From contig JAYMGJ010000373.1 of NCBI GenBank assembly GCA_037178675.1, positions 62,001-126,000 of the forward strand: a stretch of DNA of 64,000 nucleotides, read 5' to 3'. This document shows, one piece after another, positions 1 to 10,525 of this stretch. Each line of letters begins with the position of its first letter. Positions within the stretch are counted from its first letter, which is position 1. Source of the DNA: Scleroderma bovista. Its lineage: Eukaryota > Basidiomycota > Agaricomycetes > Boletales > Sclerodermataceae. The notes under the pieces are model-generated. The model did not search any database, was not told the origin of the DNA, and saw only the letters and a program-made list of their open reading frames with translations. Both the position numbers and the translations under genes were made by a program.

Positions 1-1092
1 CCTCATAGGGGCCGATCCACTTTTCTGTAAGCTTCTTAGAAGCGCGATTTAACATACGAAGATTGTCCGTTGAAAGCCAGACTTGCTGACCGATGGTATA
101 GTCCGGGGCGGGATTTCTATGCTTATCCGCCTGAAGCTTCATGTTGCGTTTAGCCTTCTCAGAAGATTCAACGACTTTGTGAAATATGGCAGCGAAGTCT
201 TTGGCCGCTGGGGCTATTGTCTGCACTGGCTCTACACCCATGCGCGGGGAATAACTCCGGGTAATTCCAAACGGGGAATCGGTAGTAACCTCCGAGACCA
301 TGTTGTTCCAGACAAACTGGGCAATCTTGATCCATTTAGCCCAATCGCCTTGACAATTGCTAACGTAGGTTCGAAGGTACTGGTTGATTTCGTGGTTCAA
401 CCGCTCCGTCTGTCCGTCAGTTTGTGGGTGGAAGGCAGTAGACATCTTGCGCTTTATGCCTAAAAGTCTGTACAACTCCCCCAGGAAGTTGCTCGCAAAG
501 ACCGATCCACGGTCAGATATTATGGTGCTAGGAAGTCCATGTTGGCACCAAATGTGATCTCTAAATAATTCAACAGTCGAGAGAGCAGTTTCCTCCTTAG
601 TACATGGTACAAAGACCACCTCTTTAGAGAACCGATCAACGACTACTAATATATAGTTATAACCGAGGGATTCCAGCATCTCGGTAAAGTCCATTGTGAT
701 GTCAAGCCACGGTCCTTCTGGGACAGGGAGAGGGAGGAGGCTTCCAGAAGTCTTCTGGTTTGAAACTTTTGACTGCTGACACTTTTGACAGTGCTTTACA
801 TAGGTTTGGATCTGCTCCTTCATCCCTTTCCAGGAGTAGTGCTTCCTGAGCCCATTAAACATAGCTTTGACACCCTTATGTCCTGCGACAGGTGTGTCAT
901 GAAAGTCCGTTATTAGCGACAGGTGTGTCATGAAAGTCCGTTATTAGCGACTGGTGCTCTTCGTAAGTCTGATCTGTAATGTTGATCGACTTAATAGATA
1001 CGGGGTTCAGCAAGGTCTGATCCTTGTTGTCTTTGGAGCTAGATACATAATAGTCCGACCGCCTACTAAGCGGATCTGCAACGTGCATCTGG
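1..1092 (-). pseudogene. Family Y chromovirus integrase fragment
   Basis: The minus strand aligns by eye with the integrase part of the better-preserved Y2 element at 52535-53590. It carries the RNase H/integrase linker (ADPLSRRSD near 1070), the zinc-binding N-terminal region and the start of the catalytic core. In an intact element this would insert the retrotransposon cDNA into chromatin. The reading frame is broken at 887-948 by a 31-bp tandem duplication, which is not a multiple of three, and by other indels. The fragment runs off the window at base 1 and loses similarity at about 1092, where unrelated LTR-element sequence begins. It is non-functional. Family membership is secure; the exact right edge is within about 5 bp. 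Confidence 0.85.
887..948. repeat. 31-bp perfect tandem duplication
   Basis: Two identical 31-bp units occupy 887-917 and 918-948 inside the integrase remnant. The homologous place in Y2 (about 53427-53460) has a single unit, so this is a local duplication that shifts the frame of an already dead gene. Confidence 0.9.
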
Positions 1093-1127
1093 TTGCATCC
1101 ACACTGAAGCTTCTAGGACTCGGCCCT

Positions 1128-1140
1128 AAGAGGGGGATAC
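1128..1140 (+). promoter_or_regulatory. Polypurine tract of a truncated gypsy element
   Basis: The purine run AAGAGGGGGATAC directly precedes an LTR beginning TGTCA. The same string, reversed, abuts the 3' LTRs of E1 (34908-34926) and, slightly altered, E2 (38342 onward). In the family this is where plus-strand DNA synthesis starts. Only about 40 bp of element interior remains to its left (1093-1127). Confidence 0.7.
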
Positions 1141-2415
1141 TGTCATATCCATACTTTTCCAGTCGCAACTCCGGTCTAACCATGGCCCGCCTGACCTCTC
1201 CTTAGGCATAGATGCAACTCCGGATCTAGTCCGGCCATCTCCAGCCCTATAGCTGCACTCCAGCTCAACTCCGGTCACTACGTCCATCTCCGCCTCAGGA
1301 CTAACCCCTGTCTTCTTACAGACAGATCCGCGGTCTAACTCCTCCATGTCGGACCTGTACCTACCACTAGTCGCTACTCCGGTTTCAGTCCGGCCACTCC
1401 CTTAGCCTTGTCTGTGACGTAGCCCAACTCCGGCTGGTACATCCAACTCCGGCTCAGTTCTGCTCCTGCTCCTGCTCCACTTCCTCTGTCAGGTCCACCA
1501 AAGGCTTAGGACATTTCCATGTCCAACTCCGGACCTTCCTCCGGCTACTCTGCCCTTCCTCCACCTGTGCACTCCCTCCGCTCGTGCACTCCCTCCGCTC
1601 TTGCACTTCCTCCGGTCGTGCACTTCCTCCGGTCCCACTTCCTCCGGTCCTGGACATCGGTCCGGACTTAACATTAGTTAAGTCCACCTCTGACCCTTAC
1701 CTGTCCTCTTCCGACCTAGTTCCCTTGTCCCTGCTTTTCCTCTGTCGTCCCTGTAACTCTAGTTCCCCGTGTCTGCTTCCGCTCCGGTTTATTTTCCTGT
1801 CCCTGCTTTATTTTCTTGTACCTGGTTTATTTTCCTGTCTGCTTCTGCTCCATCCCTTGTCTCGACATTAAGGTGTTTACTTGTCACCGTATATACTCAC
1901 CTTAGTTTCATTACTATATAAACTACCGTACTCCGGCCTAGTAGTCCTTAGATCAAATCTCGACTAAGATACTCCCCACTCTGTACTACCCATTATGCTC
2001 TCCTAATCCATCTGTTCATCTGAACTCCTGAACTCCGGCCAACTCCGGCCTCCGTCCTATCTCGTCCCCTTGGTCCTATGTCCGATCCTAGCAAGTCTCC
2101 TACTTGCATGAGGGCAAAAGCCACCTCTGTCCCAGACTTGATGCTAGACCTCTCAGGACTTATCCCACCTCTGGGATGTCCTTCGCTCCGGACAAGCTGC
2201 GCTCAACTCCGGACCACTTTCCCGCGGTCCGGACTTACTCCGCAAAAACCCAGACTTACTCCCTGTGCTTCTCTAGTGCCCGGACTTCGTTCGTTTGACC
2301 TGGACTTGACTCTCTGCACTAACTAGCACCTACTAGTGTCTGGACTTACCTCCTCATTAGTTCCCTGCACCTCTGGACCTCCTAGTAAGATCGTTGAGGA
2401 GAACCGGTTTTGACA
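1141..2415 (+). mobile_element. Long gypsy LTR (X-type), rest of element lost
   Basis: The segment begins TGTCATATCC and ends TTTTGACA, follows a polypurine tract, and has a TATA box (TATATAAA) near 1914-1921, as expected for a 3' LTR on the plus strand. At 1275 bp it is about twice as long as the 613-630 bp LTRs of E1 and E2. The extra length is pyrimidine-rich and saturated with ACTCCGG words and with a TCC/CTC-rich block at 1460-1640. No paired 5' LTR is in the window, so no TSD can be tested. The short open frames inside it are compositional and I do not call genes. Confidence 0.6.
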
Positions 2416-3039
2416 ACTGGGTGCATTGGTTCAGGGTGAAAGCATTGTGAGACAGGTGGAACAAAGAGGTAAAACTATTGACATGTGAAGCCACCTGGAC
2501 AAGACAATTTCTTTCATATAGGGAAACACTTTGGAGAGATCAAAAGGAGGAGGCTAATATGAGTGGAGAGATGGGGAGAGCATGCTATGCAGCAAAGCAA
2601 TGTCAAATGTATGGTAGACTTGGTTGTGTATGATTGGCATTGACCATTGGCATCAAATACTGCTATATGGTATGCAAAGAGGACATATTTGAAATGGATC
2701 ATCGAGTGGCTGTTAGTGAAAAAAACAAGGTGCAGCTGCAAGGTATTTATGGGGTGCATACCTTGGAATGAATGGATGATGGAATGGGAGGGTCATAGTC
2801 AGTGACACATAGATTGGCTGGTAGCCAGAATGGAAAAGCAATGCACCAGAAGCAATTGAATGCCATGCATGCACACCCTTCAGCCAATATGTAAATATAA
2901 ATCAGCCAAGGGAAGAGGTGCAATCATGGGCCTACTGGCCATGGTCCTCATAGTTCCATGACTGCTGGCATTGATAATAATCAACTACCGCAGCTAGAAA
3001 CCATTGTGTGCCGGTGCAACAGCTGGCTATAACCTATGT
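2416..3039. other. Unassigned interval
   Basis: No coding signal, terminal repeat or similarity to other parts of the window was seen. Base composition is ordinary. It separates the gypsy LTR from the minisatellite fold-back. Confidence 0.5.
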
Positions 3040-3084
3040 GCCATAGTTCACTGCATCAATCATGCGGTTGTGTAGCGGCGTGTC

Positions 3085-3450
3085 AGGATGCTTCCAGCAG
3101 CATGTGCCACAATGATGATGATGCCAAATGGTTGATTGTGCTGCAATGTTGACTGTGCCGGAATGATGAATGTGCCAAATGGTTGATTGTGCCACAGGGC
3201 TGACTCTGCCACAATGTTGAGCCAGAATGGTGATTGTGCTGAACTGTTGATTGTGCTGCAGTGTTGCTCCACCACAATGTTGCCTGTGCTGGAGTGTTGA
3301 CTGGGCTGGACTAATGATGGTGCCAAAGTGTTGATTGTGCTGATGGAGTGTTGATTGTGCTGGCCTGTTGACTCCTGGAATGTGGATCCTGCCGGAGTGT
3401 TGACTGTGCCGCAAGGTTGATTGTGCTGGCCTGTTGACTGCTGTGTATTC
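3085..3450 (-). repeat. Degenerate 17-bp minisatellite array, first arm
   Basis: About twenty diverged units of the pattern GCAGAGTCAACATTGCG, read on the minus strand. Because 17 is not a multiple of three, all frames stay open for some distance, giving repetitive translations rich in HSQHC and TIN motifs that I regard as artefacts. Confidence 0.7.
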
Positions 3451-3539
3451 CAGCACATGCAACCACACGGCACATTCATAATTCCAGCAGATTCAACATT
3501 TTGGCACAGTTAACAGTTCGGCACAATGAAGATTTTGGC

Positions 3540-3835
3540 ACAATTATCATTCTGGCAGAGTCAACATTGCAGCAGAGTCAACACTGCGGCAGAGTCAACA
3601 CTGTGGCAGAGTCAACACTGCGGCACAATTAACCCTCTGGCACAGTCAACATTGCGGCAGAGTCAACACTGTGGCACAATCAACAGTTTGGCACAATCAC
3701 CATTCTGGCTCAACATTGCAGCAGAGTCAGCCCTGTGGTGCAATCAACCATTCAGCACATTCATCATTTCGGCACAGTTAACAGTTCAGCACAATGAACA
3801 ATTCAGCACTATCATCATTGCACATGTTGCTGGAA
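3540..3835 (+). repeat. Degenerate 17-bp minisatellite array, second arm
   Basis: Successive 17-bp units can be laid out almost without gaps between 3550 and 3830, for example GCAGAGTCAACACTGCG and GCACAATCAACAGTTTG. This is the clearest of the arrays and the inverse of its neighbour at 3085-3450. Confidence 0.8.
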
Positions 3836-4734
3836 GCATCCTGACACACCACTACACAACAGCATGATTGATGCTAGATTAGTTCACTCTGCCAGAATTA
3901 TAATTGTGCCGAACTGTTGAATCTGCTGGAATGATAAATGTGTGTGCTGCAGAGTTACATGTGCCGGAGTACACAGAAATCAGTGATGTTCACCTCATGG
4001 ATGCTACTGCCATTGAGGCACTGCACACCCTCACTCGGACAGAACAAGCAGAGCAAGAGAGATGTGACTGAGGCTATTTCTGCAGGCAGTCAATGCAGAT
4101 CAAGTTGGAACTGACTGTCAACACTGATGATGAGAAGCTTGCAGGAGCATCAGCCTTGAGGAGAAACCATCACTGATGAGTGGTCCATATGCACCTGCAG
4201 AAGGATTTGAAGTAGCTGGGAAAGAAGACAAGTGTGCACAGTGCAAAGAGAGAGACTTACTGCAAAACCAGGGTGAGTGTTCAACCTCAACAGCACACAG
4301 TAAATCTCTCTCATTGCATTGTGTACATTTCTCTTCTTCCCCAGCTACTTTTCTTCCTTTTGCAGGTGTGTGCATATGGGCCACTCATTTGCAATGGTTT
4401 CTCCTCAAGGCTGATGCTCCTGCGAGCTTCTCATCATTTTCAGTGTTGACAGTCAGTTCCAACTTGATCTGCATGGACCACCTGCAGAAATAGCTGCAGT
4501 CACATCTCTCTTGCTCTGCTGGTTCTGTCCAAGTGAGGGTGTGCAGTGGCTCAATGGCAGTAGCATCCATGGGGTGAACATCACCAATTGCTGTGTACTC
4601 CAGCACATGTAACTGTGCGGCACATTTATCATGCAGATTCAACAGTTCAGCACAATTATAATTCTGGCAGCATGATTGATGCTAGACTAGTTCACTCTGT
4701 TGTGTAGTGGTGTGTCAGGATGCTTCTGGCAACG

Positions 4735-5035
4735 TGTGCAATGATGATAGTGCTGAATTGTTCATTGTGCTGAACTGTTAACTGTGCCGAAATGATGAAT
4801 GTGCCAAACAGTTGATTGCACCGCAGGGCTGACTATGCTGCAATGTTGAGCCAGAATGGTGATTGTGCCGAACTGTTGATTGTGCTGCAGTGTTGACTCT
4901 GCTGTAATGTTGACTGTGCCAGAGGGTTAATTGTGCCACAATGTTGACTCTGCCGCAATGATGACTCTGCCGCAATGTTGACTGTGCCAGAGGGCTGATT
5001 GTGCTGCAGTATTGACTCTGCGGCAATGTTGAGCA
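4735..5035 (-). repeat. Degenerate 17-bp minisatellite array, third arm
   Basis: Same unit as the other two arrays, on the minus strand, forming the distal arm of the fold-back. Confidence 0.7.
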
Positions 5036-5040
5036 CACCA

Positions 5041-7412
5041 AGTGGCACCACATCCCATTGGCACAACACACATTCAGATAGTATCTACTACAAACTACAT
5101 CCAACAAATTTGGACTACATACCATCAGAATTACATTTTGGTACAACAGACAATCATATCAGGAAGCTAATTATTCAATGTTTCACCAGTGCATTGCGGA
5201 CATTATCTGGCATCACCCAATCAAAAGGCCATGGCACCCTCAACCAATGGTGAATATTATCCCTCATATGATACACCAAACAGCACCTTGCTCCATCAAC
5301 CTTGTTGATGCTGTGCTGAAAGAGCCGGCCAGAAAATGCAACGACAGTGCCAGGATTGTACAATACCTGAATCCCAAGACTGGGAATGTGCAGTGCACAA
5401 TCATCATAATTACCAACACTGACTAGCATGTCATACCAATCTGCTCGAGAGTGTGGGTCCCTGTGGAGGGGGGTGCTTCAATTGACAATTAGCGAGATAT
5501 TGGTGAAGACAGTGGACCAATTTTCAAATGCCACCAGCATTCCAGGATCATGGCCAGTTGCCCAGTCAGTCAAGCATTGCATGGCAAGGTGGCCAGCATC
5601 ATATAGAGATGGTGTCACGCACCAAACGTGCTTGGTACTGTGGACATGGAGAAAGTTAGCCGATGAAACTAATGCAAAGAACACACCCAAGATCTGTTGA
5701 AAGATTGTCCCGACTTGAGGGATACAGACAGCTCTCGCTATCCATATCATGCAAAGACAAGACTATCCTTATGTGAAGAATGAATACAAGCTCGTTGTAG
5801 CCATCTATCGCACGAGAATGACTATCATGATGCGAGAGATGAATGCCAATGCTGACAGTCATCTATCGCACGAGAACCACCAAGAAGCAGAAGAATCCAA
5901 GGATTGATGATCATTTCAGTATGAGAGAGGAATGCAACCTACTGCAGTCCAACTCCCATACCAGAACAACCAAAGAAGCAGAAGAAACAATAGAGAAACG
6001 AAGGATTTCTCGAAAAGGAAGAATCATTTTTAGCACCCAAATGTCAAATTTAGGCACCCAGTGCTGGCATTCCGATATTTTGAATAGCTCTGCCATTTTT
6101 GAAGCTGTCAATCATGTGACCATACCATCATGGAGCCTACACCATGGTCTATCTGCCTGTCAAGTTCCAACATAAATCTGTTTATTTCCCACAGAGATAT
6201 TCTACCTGCAATCCAGACACCTGCTTCATCACTCACTATGGAGTCTGCATTTTCTCTGGAACATTTCTCCACTATTGCAGCAGACCTCAACTATGTCCTG
6301 CTCTTGGGACAGCCTCTCCCTGAGCTCCTGTGTACTGTCTGGTACATATCTTCCCAGCCTGCTCCCTCAGTCCCTCTTGTTCTCGGTCAGTGCATTCTCC
6401 TTGTCAGTCCTGCATCACGCATGTACTTTGGTTGTCTCAAGTCTATTGTTAGACTTGAAAATTCATACCTGGTTGTCTCTGTGTCTCCTGAGTCCTCTGC
6501 ATATGGTCCTTTCATCCCAGAGTCCTGTCACATCCATCTCCCTCTATCATTCATCTCGCTTCCCTGGACACATCAAATCTGCTATTCACGTTTCACTTCC
6601 CTGCTATCCCGCAACAAACACAAATGAAACAGTGCTCTAGAACCCTTCTTAGGAGCCATAATAGAGTACAGAATATTCCCCTTACTGCTCAAGGGAAGAC
6701 TGCAGTTTGGGAGCACCAAATTTCGCATTTTTGCTCTACAGAAGCTCAATCCAAGGGATTTGTGACACTCTGTGACCAGCTGTGACTCTACTTGTCATTA
6801 CAGGCCCCCTGACACTGCTCTTCTGGTCGGATCAGTTCTGTTATTATCCCCCAGCCACTCCCATCAGTGGCACTGCTTCAGAAGCTCATCTCCAGATCTA
6901 AAGTTCAATCAATCACAGGTTGTGCTTCCCTTCTGTCTGAGTCACACAGAGTCACTCTGGCTCACTCTGACTCACTCAGAAGCACATTATTCATCCCCTC
7001 TTTGCATTACTAATCCCCATTACTCCCCTTACCAATCACTTACTAATCATCCTTCAAATCATGCTTATCATGCTGCTTATCAATTCATGACTCATGCCCC
7101 TATGATTCATATGCATTATGTCATCACATATGCTCATTTAGCTTCGATCTACTCATCCCATGCTTTCCCCCCCTCTCTTTTGGGCCCCATGCAATGATTT
7201 TTCCATATTCTTGGTTGTGCACCCCTTTTTACCTATGTTTTTGCTCTTTCCCTTGGCTCAGCAGCTTGTTCAGGCTCTCCCCATCGATGACTCAGCCTGA
7301 TTACACTGCTTATCAATCACTTACCAATTTCTTACCAATCTCTTACCAAGCACTTAGTCATTTGTGCTTACAGGGCCACAGACCACATTCACTCTCCCTC
7401 ACTGTCTATAAG
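5041..7412. other. Unassigned interval
   Basis: Several open frames of 80-165 codons occur on both strands (for example 5178-5426 plus and 6130-6627 plus), but none shows a motif I recognise and none has a convincing start or splice context. Around 5800-5870 a short CATCTATCGCACGAGAA word is repeated. From about 6950 to 7370 there are loose ACTCACTC and CTTACCAATC repeats. I cannot support a gene here. Confidence 0.4.
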
Positions 7413-7691
7413 TGTTAAAATAAACCACAAAGGAGCACACTAGTGCCCAGTGTCAGAGACTAAATTGAGAGGATAGCTACAGGATACAGACCTAGTGCCC
7501 AGTGTCAGAGACTGAAGAGAAGAGACTCTGGGCACGAAAATTTCAACCATACAAACAAAGCAAACAAAGAGAAACAAAGGAAAACATAAGCCACAAATCA
7601 TGTGATCAACCTGGAAAGGAAACAGCTGAAGTAATCACAGGAAATGCGCAACAACAACACAACAAGAGTGCACAAACACTCAATATCAACA
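7413..7691 (-). mobile_element. Copia C1 LTR, minus orientation
   Basis: A 279-bp copy of the C1 LTR, beginning TGTTAAAATAAACC and ending ATATCAACA on the plus strand. It has the same length as the LTRs of the intact element at 23700-28692. It directly abuts a plus-strand LTR copy at 7692, and its flanks do not give a matching 5-bp TSD. Confidence 0.85.
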
Positions 7692-7982
7692 TTTCCTGTG
7701 ATTACTTCAGCTGTTTCCTTGCCAGGTTGATCAGGTGATTTGTGGCTTTTGTGTTACACTGTTTTTCTGTGTTTGCTTTGTTTGTATAGTTGAAATTTTC
7801 GTGCCCAGAGTCTCTTCTCTTCAGTCTCTGACACTGGGCACTAGGTCTGTATCTATTTTGTTTGTATAGTTGAAATTTTCGTGCCCAGAGTCTCTTCTCT
7901 TCAGTCTCTGACACTGGGCACTAGGTCTGTATCCTGTAGCTATCCTCTCAATTTAGTCTCTGACACTGGGCACTAGTGTGCT
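7692..7982 (+). mobile_element. Truncated copia C1 LTR with internal 80-bp duplication
   Basis: A plus-strand C1 LTR lacking its first roughly 47 bp and its last roughly 15 bp. A segment of about 77 bp, covering the TTTGTATAGTTGAAATTTTC block, occurs twice with 80-bp spacing (from 7781 and from 7861). Together with 7413-7691 it forms a near-palindrome with no spacer. Confidence 0.8.
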
Positions 7983-8258
7983 TGTTCTGAGTGACCAGAA
8001 GAGGTGTGAAACAAACTTGGTACCACGATCTGACCCGGCACATCTGCCTGGTCATTTCCTCCACCACTCTGGTCAGGCACTCTACAAATAATGTCATGGA
8101 GTTACTGACACATAATAAGGCTTCTTAGACATATATTATGCTCTAGTTAGAAGAGTACTTCATCTCAAGTGCTACCTTGGTGTTATGATCCATGCACTTT
8201 GTAGGAGAGATATCATTGAGTTCTACTGTGCACATTTTCGCATTTTTGACATTTAGTC

Positions 8259-8292
<34 letters not shown>

Positions 8293-9680
8293 AATGAAGC
8301 ATACAGGAAGTCCATTGAGTGTATAGAAACTCAATGACATCATTAGTAGAATGCCAGTTGCTGTGTGTTGTGTGATATGGCAAATGTTTGATATGTTTTG
8401 CAAGTCTCCACATTTGTTGATACATTTTCCCACACCTTCTGAATGTTGTTTTCATTCCACCTCTTCACCACAATGCAGTATCAACCTGAGGGTATTGTAG
8501 TAGATACTATATGATATCCCCCAGCTACTGAGATACTCAGATTGATGACACCTGATCTGGAAGCCCATAGAGCCCCTATTATTTCAAAAATGTGATTTAT
8601 TCAGTTCCTCATCTTGTAGTGGTTAGATGGCCAACATATTTGATACACATATGGTCATGGTATGGTACCACCATCCTAGACCATCTGACATGCATCATCC
8701 CTCTTGTTAATGGCCTGTCAGCAGAATATGTGTACAGGAGAAGAACATGAATCAGCACATCAGAGGGCCCACCTTGTGCCAAGTGTCTATGATATGTTGT
8801 GGGCACATATAGCCCCTTGAAGTGGATGTAGTTTCCAAATGGATATGTCAAATGGTTCAAAAATGCGGACACTTGTGTGTTTTTACCCCTATAGTATTCT
8901 CCATTTATCCTGAGGCCCTTATACACTGACATAAGGATCCAGTTGGGCTCTTATACACTAATATGACATGCAGGATATCATGTGCACTGCATATGGGTCA
9001 GGGATGAAGCCCAGGGAGGCAAGGGAAGTGCATACCAAGGGTGGGAAATATTGCCAGTCAACTGTTGCCATATATAGACAGATTCTGAGTGGAGTGACAC
9101 TGCTGATGCTTATGTAATCATTTTTGGACATGTGCTAATAAATGCTATGCAATTTTTCTAGTCAAGATAAACACTATTCTTTTTTTTGCAACCCATTTAA
9201 AATTTATTTTGGCTGTAGCTCCATCAAATCCTAATGAATTCCTTAGGTAAGACCATATATGGATTTCCCTGATCAGTGGCTATGACTTCGACCCCTATTT
9301 CCTTTTTTTGGAAATTGTGACTGTGTTTGCCAGTCTGGTCTAACGACCCCCTGTCATAGGGCTACTCCTAATTTATGACTTTCCCCTGACTTGTGGCTAT
9401 GACTCTGACCCTTATTTCCATTTTTGGAAATGGTGGCTGTGTTTTCCAATCAAGTCTGATGACCCCCATACAAATACCTGGTATACCTCTTGGACCCCGC
9501 AGGAAATGCTTATTAAGCACTAGGTATAATGCAGGTGGTTGGCCACCTGGTAGTTGCCAAGGGCTTTGGTCATGAGTCCCCTGTAGCAGGGACTGGTAGT
9601 TGCTGTTTTGAGGATCAAGAGGTTCTGTGGTACTTTCCATACTATAAGGTCTAATACTGTTGAAGTTGCACATGCACCTG
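7983..9680. other. Unassigned interval with simple repeats
   Basis: No gene is supported. The interval holds an AC microsatellite (8262-8290) and two diverged copies of one block at about 9263-9350 and 9380-9468. Both share a GTGGCTATGAC...GACCC core and a TTTGGAAAT..TG segment, so this is an old tandem duplication with a period near 117 bp. Confidence 0.5.
8262..8290. repeat. (AC)n microsatellite
   Basis: Uninterrupted AC dinucleotide run of 14 units. Confidence 0.95.
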
Positions 9681-9857
9681 GTGTAAACCGTCAACAAAGT
9701 GTGCACAAGACTGCGACCCATATTAGTGTAGACTTAGTAATAGTCCTCTTTAGAGTAGATGTTACATGTCACACATCACACATCACAGTCACATGTCACA
9801 CTATTTATTGTATATAAACAGCATTCATCGCTTATACAATACAGCAGCTCTTGACCA
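9681..9857 (+). repeat. Dispersed repeat R1, copy 1
   Basis: Closely similar to 29947-30112. Both contain the shared stretch CATATTAGTGTAGACTTAGT followed by AATAGTCCTC and a TCACATGTCACA-rich segment. A TTGTATATA..CAGC element and a final CAGCTCTT end both copies. The two copies are cut at almost the same right end by different insertions: the tRNA-bearing LTR here and a family Y fragment there. It may be the 3' part of another LTR family or a short interspersed element. Confidence 0.7.
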
Positions 9858-10030
9858 TGTTAAAAGTAATGTGACCAGACAGGGAATTGAACCCTAGACC
9901 TCCTAGGTCTATACCAGGTGCTCTAACCACTGAGCTATATGGTCAAGGGTACATGGCTTACTTGGGGGTTTAACCCAAGTACTAGCTTGAGAACTAGTGA
10001 GGTGAGGTGCTGAGACTACACCACTCAACA
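9858..10030 (-). mobile_element. tRNA-bearing LTR (LTR-t), left copy
   Basis: A 173-bp unit with ends TGTTAAAAG and CTCAACA on the plus strand. Read on the minus strand it is TGTTGAG...TTTTAACA, the TG...CA form of an LTR. It differs from the copy at 14930-15104 almost only by two extra G residues there. The minus strand contains a complete tRNA-like gene (9873-9944). It also has a perfect hairpin, ACTTGGG..CCCAAGT, near 9964-9984. In the sense orientation it sits just after a purine-rich TTAGGGGAGGC, as a 3' LTR would. Confidence 0.7.
9873..9944 (-). tRNA. tRNA-like gene inside LTR-t, left copy
   Basis: The minus strand folds as a canonical 72-nt cloverleaf: acceptor GACCATA/TCTGGTC (one mismatch), D stem GCTC/GAGC, anticodon stem CCTGG/CTAGG, 5-nt variable loop and T stem TAGGG/CCCTG. 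The discriminator base is A. Internal polymerase III promoters look intact: A box TAGCTCAGTGG and B box GGTTCAATTCC. The anticodon loop is TATAGAC, so the nominal anticodon is TAG, but position 33 is A instead of the near-universal T. That argues against a working decoding tRNA and for a tRNA-derived promoter module. A genuine tRNA gene captured by the LTR is the alternative. Confidence 0.65.
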
Positions 10031-10215
10031 GCCTCCCCTAATCCAGCACATCACTACTACAAAGTGCAGGCGTGGGAATCCATTGCCTAACTGGGTCCAT
10101 TGCCTTGATGGTAGGTCTTACTAACCCCATGGGGGATGCCTTCCTTTTAAAGGGCTTACTAGGACACTAGGACTTATCAGGAACATCACCACTTTAGCAC
10201 ACAGGGCTCATAACC
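10031..10215 (-). mobile_element. Interior of a miniature non-autonomous LTR element
   Basis: About 185 bp with no coding capacity lie between LTR-t (9858-10030) and a copia LTR (10216-10494). At its right end the minus strand starts GGTTATGAGCCC, the same initiator-tRNA half-site used by copia C1. At its left end lies a purine tract next to LTR-t. This matches a TRIM-like element that borrows copia proteins. Its own 5' LTR is missing and a copia LTR occupies that place. Confidence 0.6.
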
Positions 10216-10494
10216 TGTTCAAATAAACCACAAAGGAGGACACTTGTGCCCAGTGTCAGAGACTAAATTATGAGGAGAGCTACAGATTACAGACCTTGTG
10301 CCCAGTGTCAGAGACTGAAGAGAAAGGACTCTGGGCACGAAAATTTCAACTACACAAACAAAGCAAACAAGGAAAAACAGTGTAACACAAAAGCCACAAA
10401 TCACCTGATCAACCTGGAAAGGAAACAGCTGAAGTAATCACTGGAAGTGCGCCACAACAACACAACAAGAGTGCACAAACACTCAATATCAACA
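10216..10494 (-). mobile_element. 3' LTR of copia C1-A
   Basis: A 279-bp C1 LTR, TGTTCAAAT...ATATCAACA on the plus strand. To its right is the polypurine tract (rc of CTCCCCCCTGATTG) of C1-A. To its left it directly touches the primer site of the miniature element, so it doubles as that element's 5' LTR. Confidence 0.9.
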
Positions 10495-10525
10495 CTCCCC
10501 CCTGATTGTGCATCTCTGCAAATCA

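Larger units (their letters stand above)
3040..5040. repeat. Fold-back of nested inverted repeats with 17-bp minisatellites
   Basis: Three related arms alternate in orientation: about 3040-3479 (minus), 3480-4280 (plus) and 4290-5040 (minus). Flanking unique motifs repeat inverted. A block with GGATGCTTCC and TGTGTAGCGG lies near 3066-3100, its inverse near 3825-3865, and again near 4685-4735. A second block around TGAGAAGCTTGCAGGAGCATC near 4130-4165 is mirrored near 4405-4435. The inner centre is near 4285. It could be a fold-back transposon or an inverted duplication of a repeat-bearing locus. No transposase is visible and no TSD was established. Confidence 0.65.

Noticed and set aside
3060..3479. 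Two long overlapping frames of HSQHC/TIN repeats
   Set aside because: Products of a 17-bp minisatellite that keeps several frames open; no start context and no known repeat-protein pattern.
3085..5035. Regularly spaced repeats resembling a CRISPR array
   Set aside because: Units are contiguous and degenerate without unique spacers, and the context is eukaryotic.
7502..7738. Repeated short frames starting MSETEEKRLWARKF-like inside copia LTRs
   Set aside because: They recur only because the LTR recurs, cross the LTR boundary and have no domain.
8262..8290. AC repeat as a regulatory or recombination signal
   Set aside because: An ordinary microsatellite with nothing around it to support a role.
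9853..9857. GACCA and ATGCA as a TSD of the whole 9858-15104 composite
   Set aside because: The pentamers share too little; insertion of the composite as one unit is therefore unproven.
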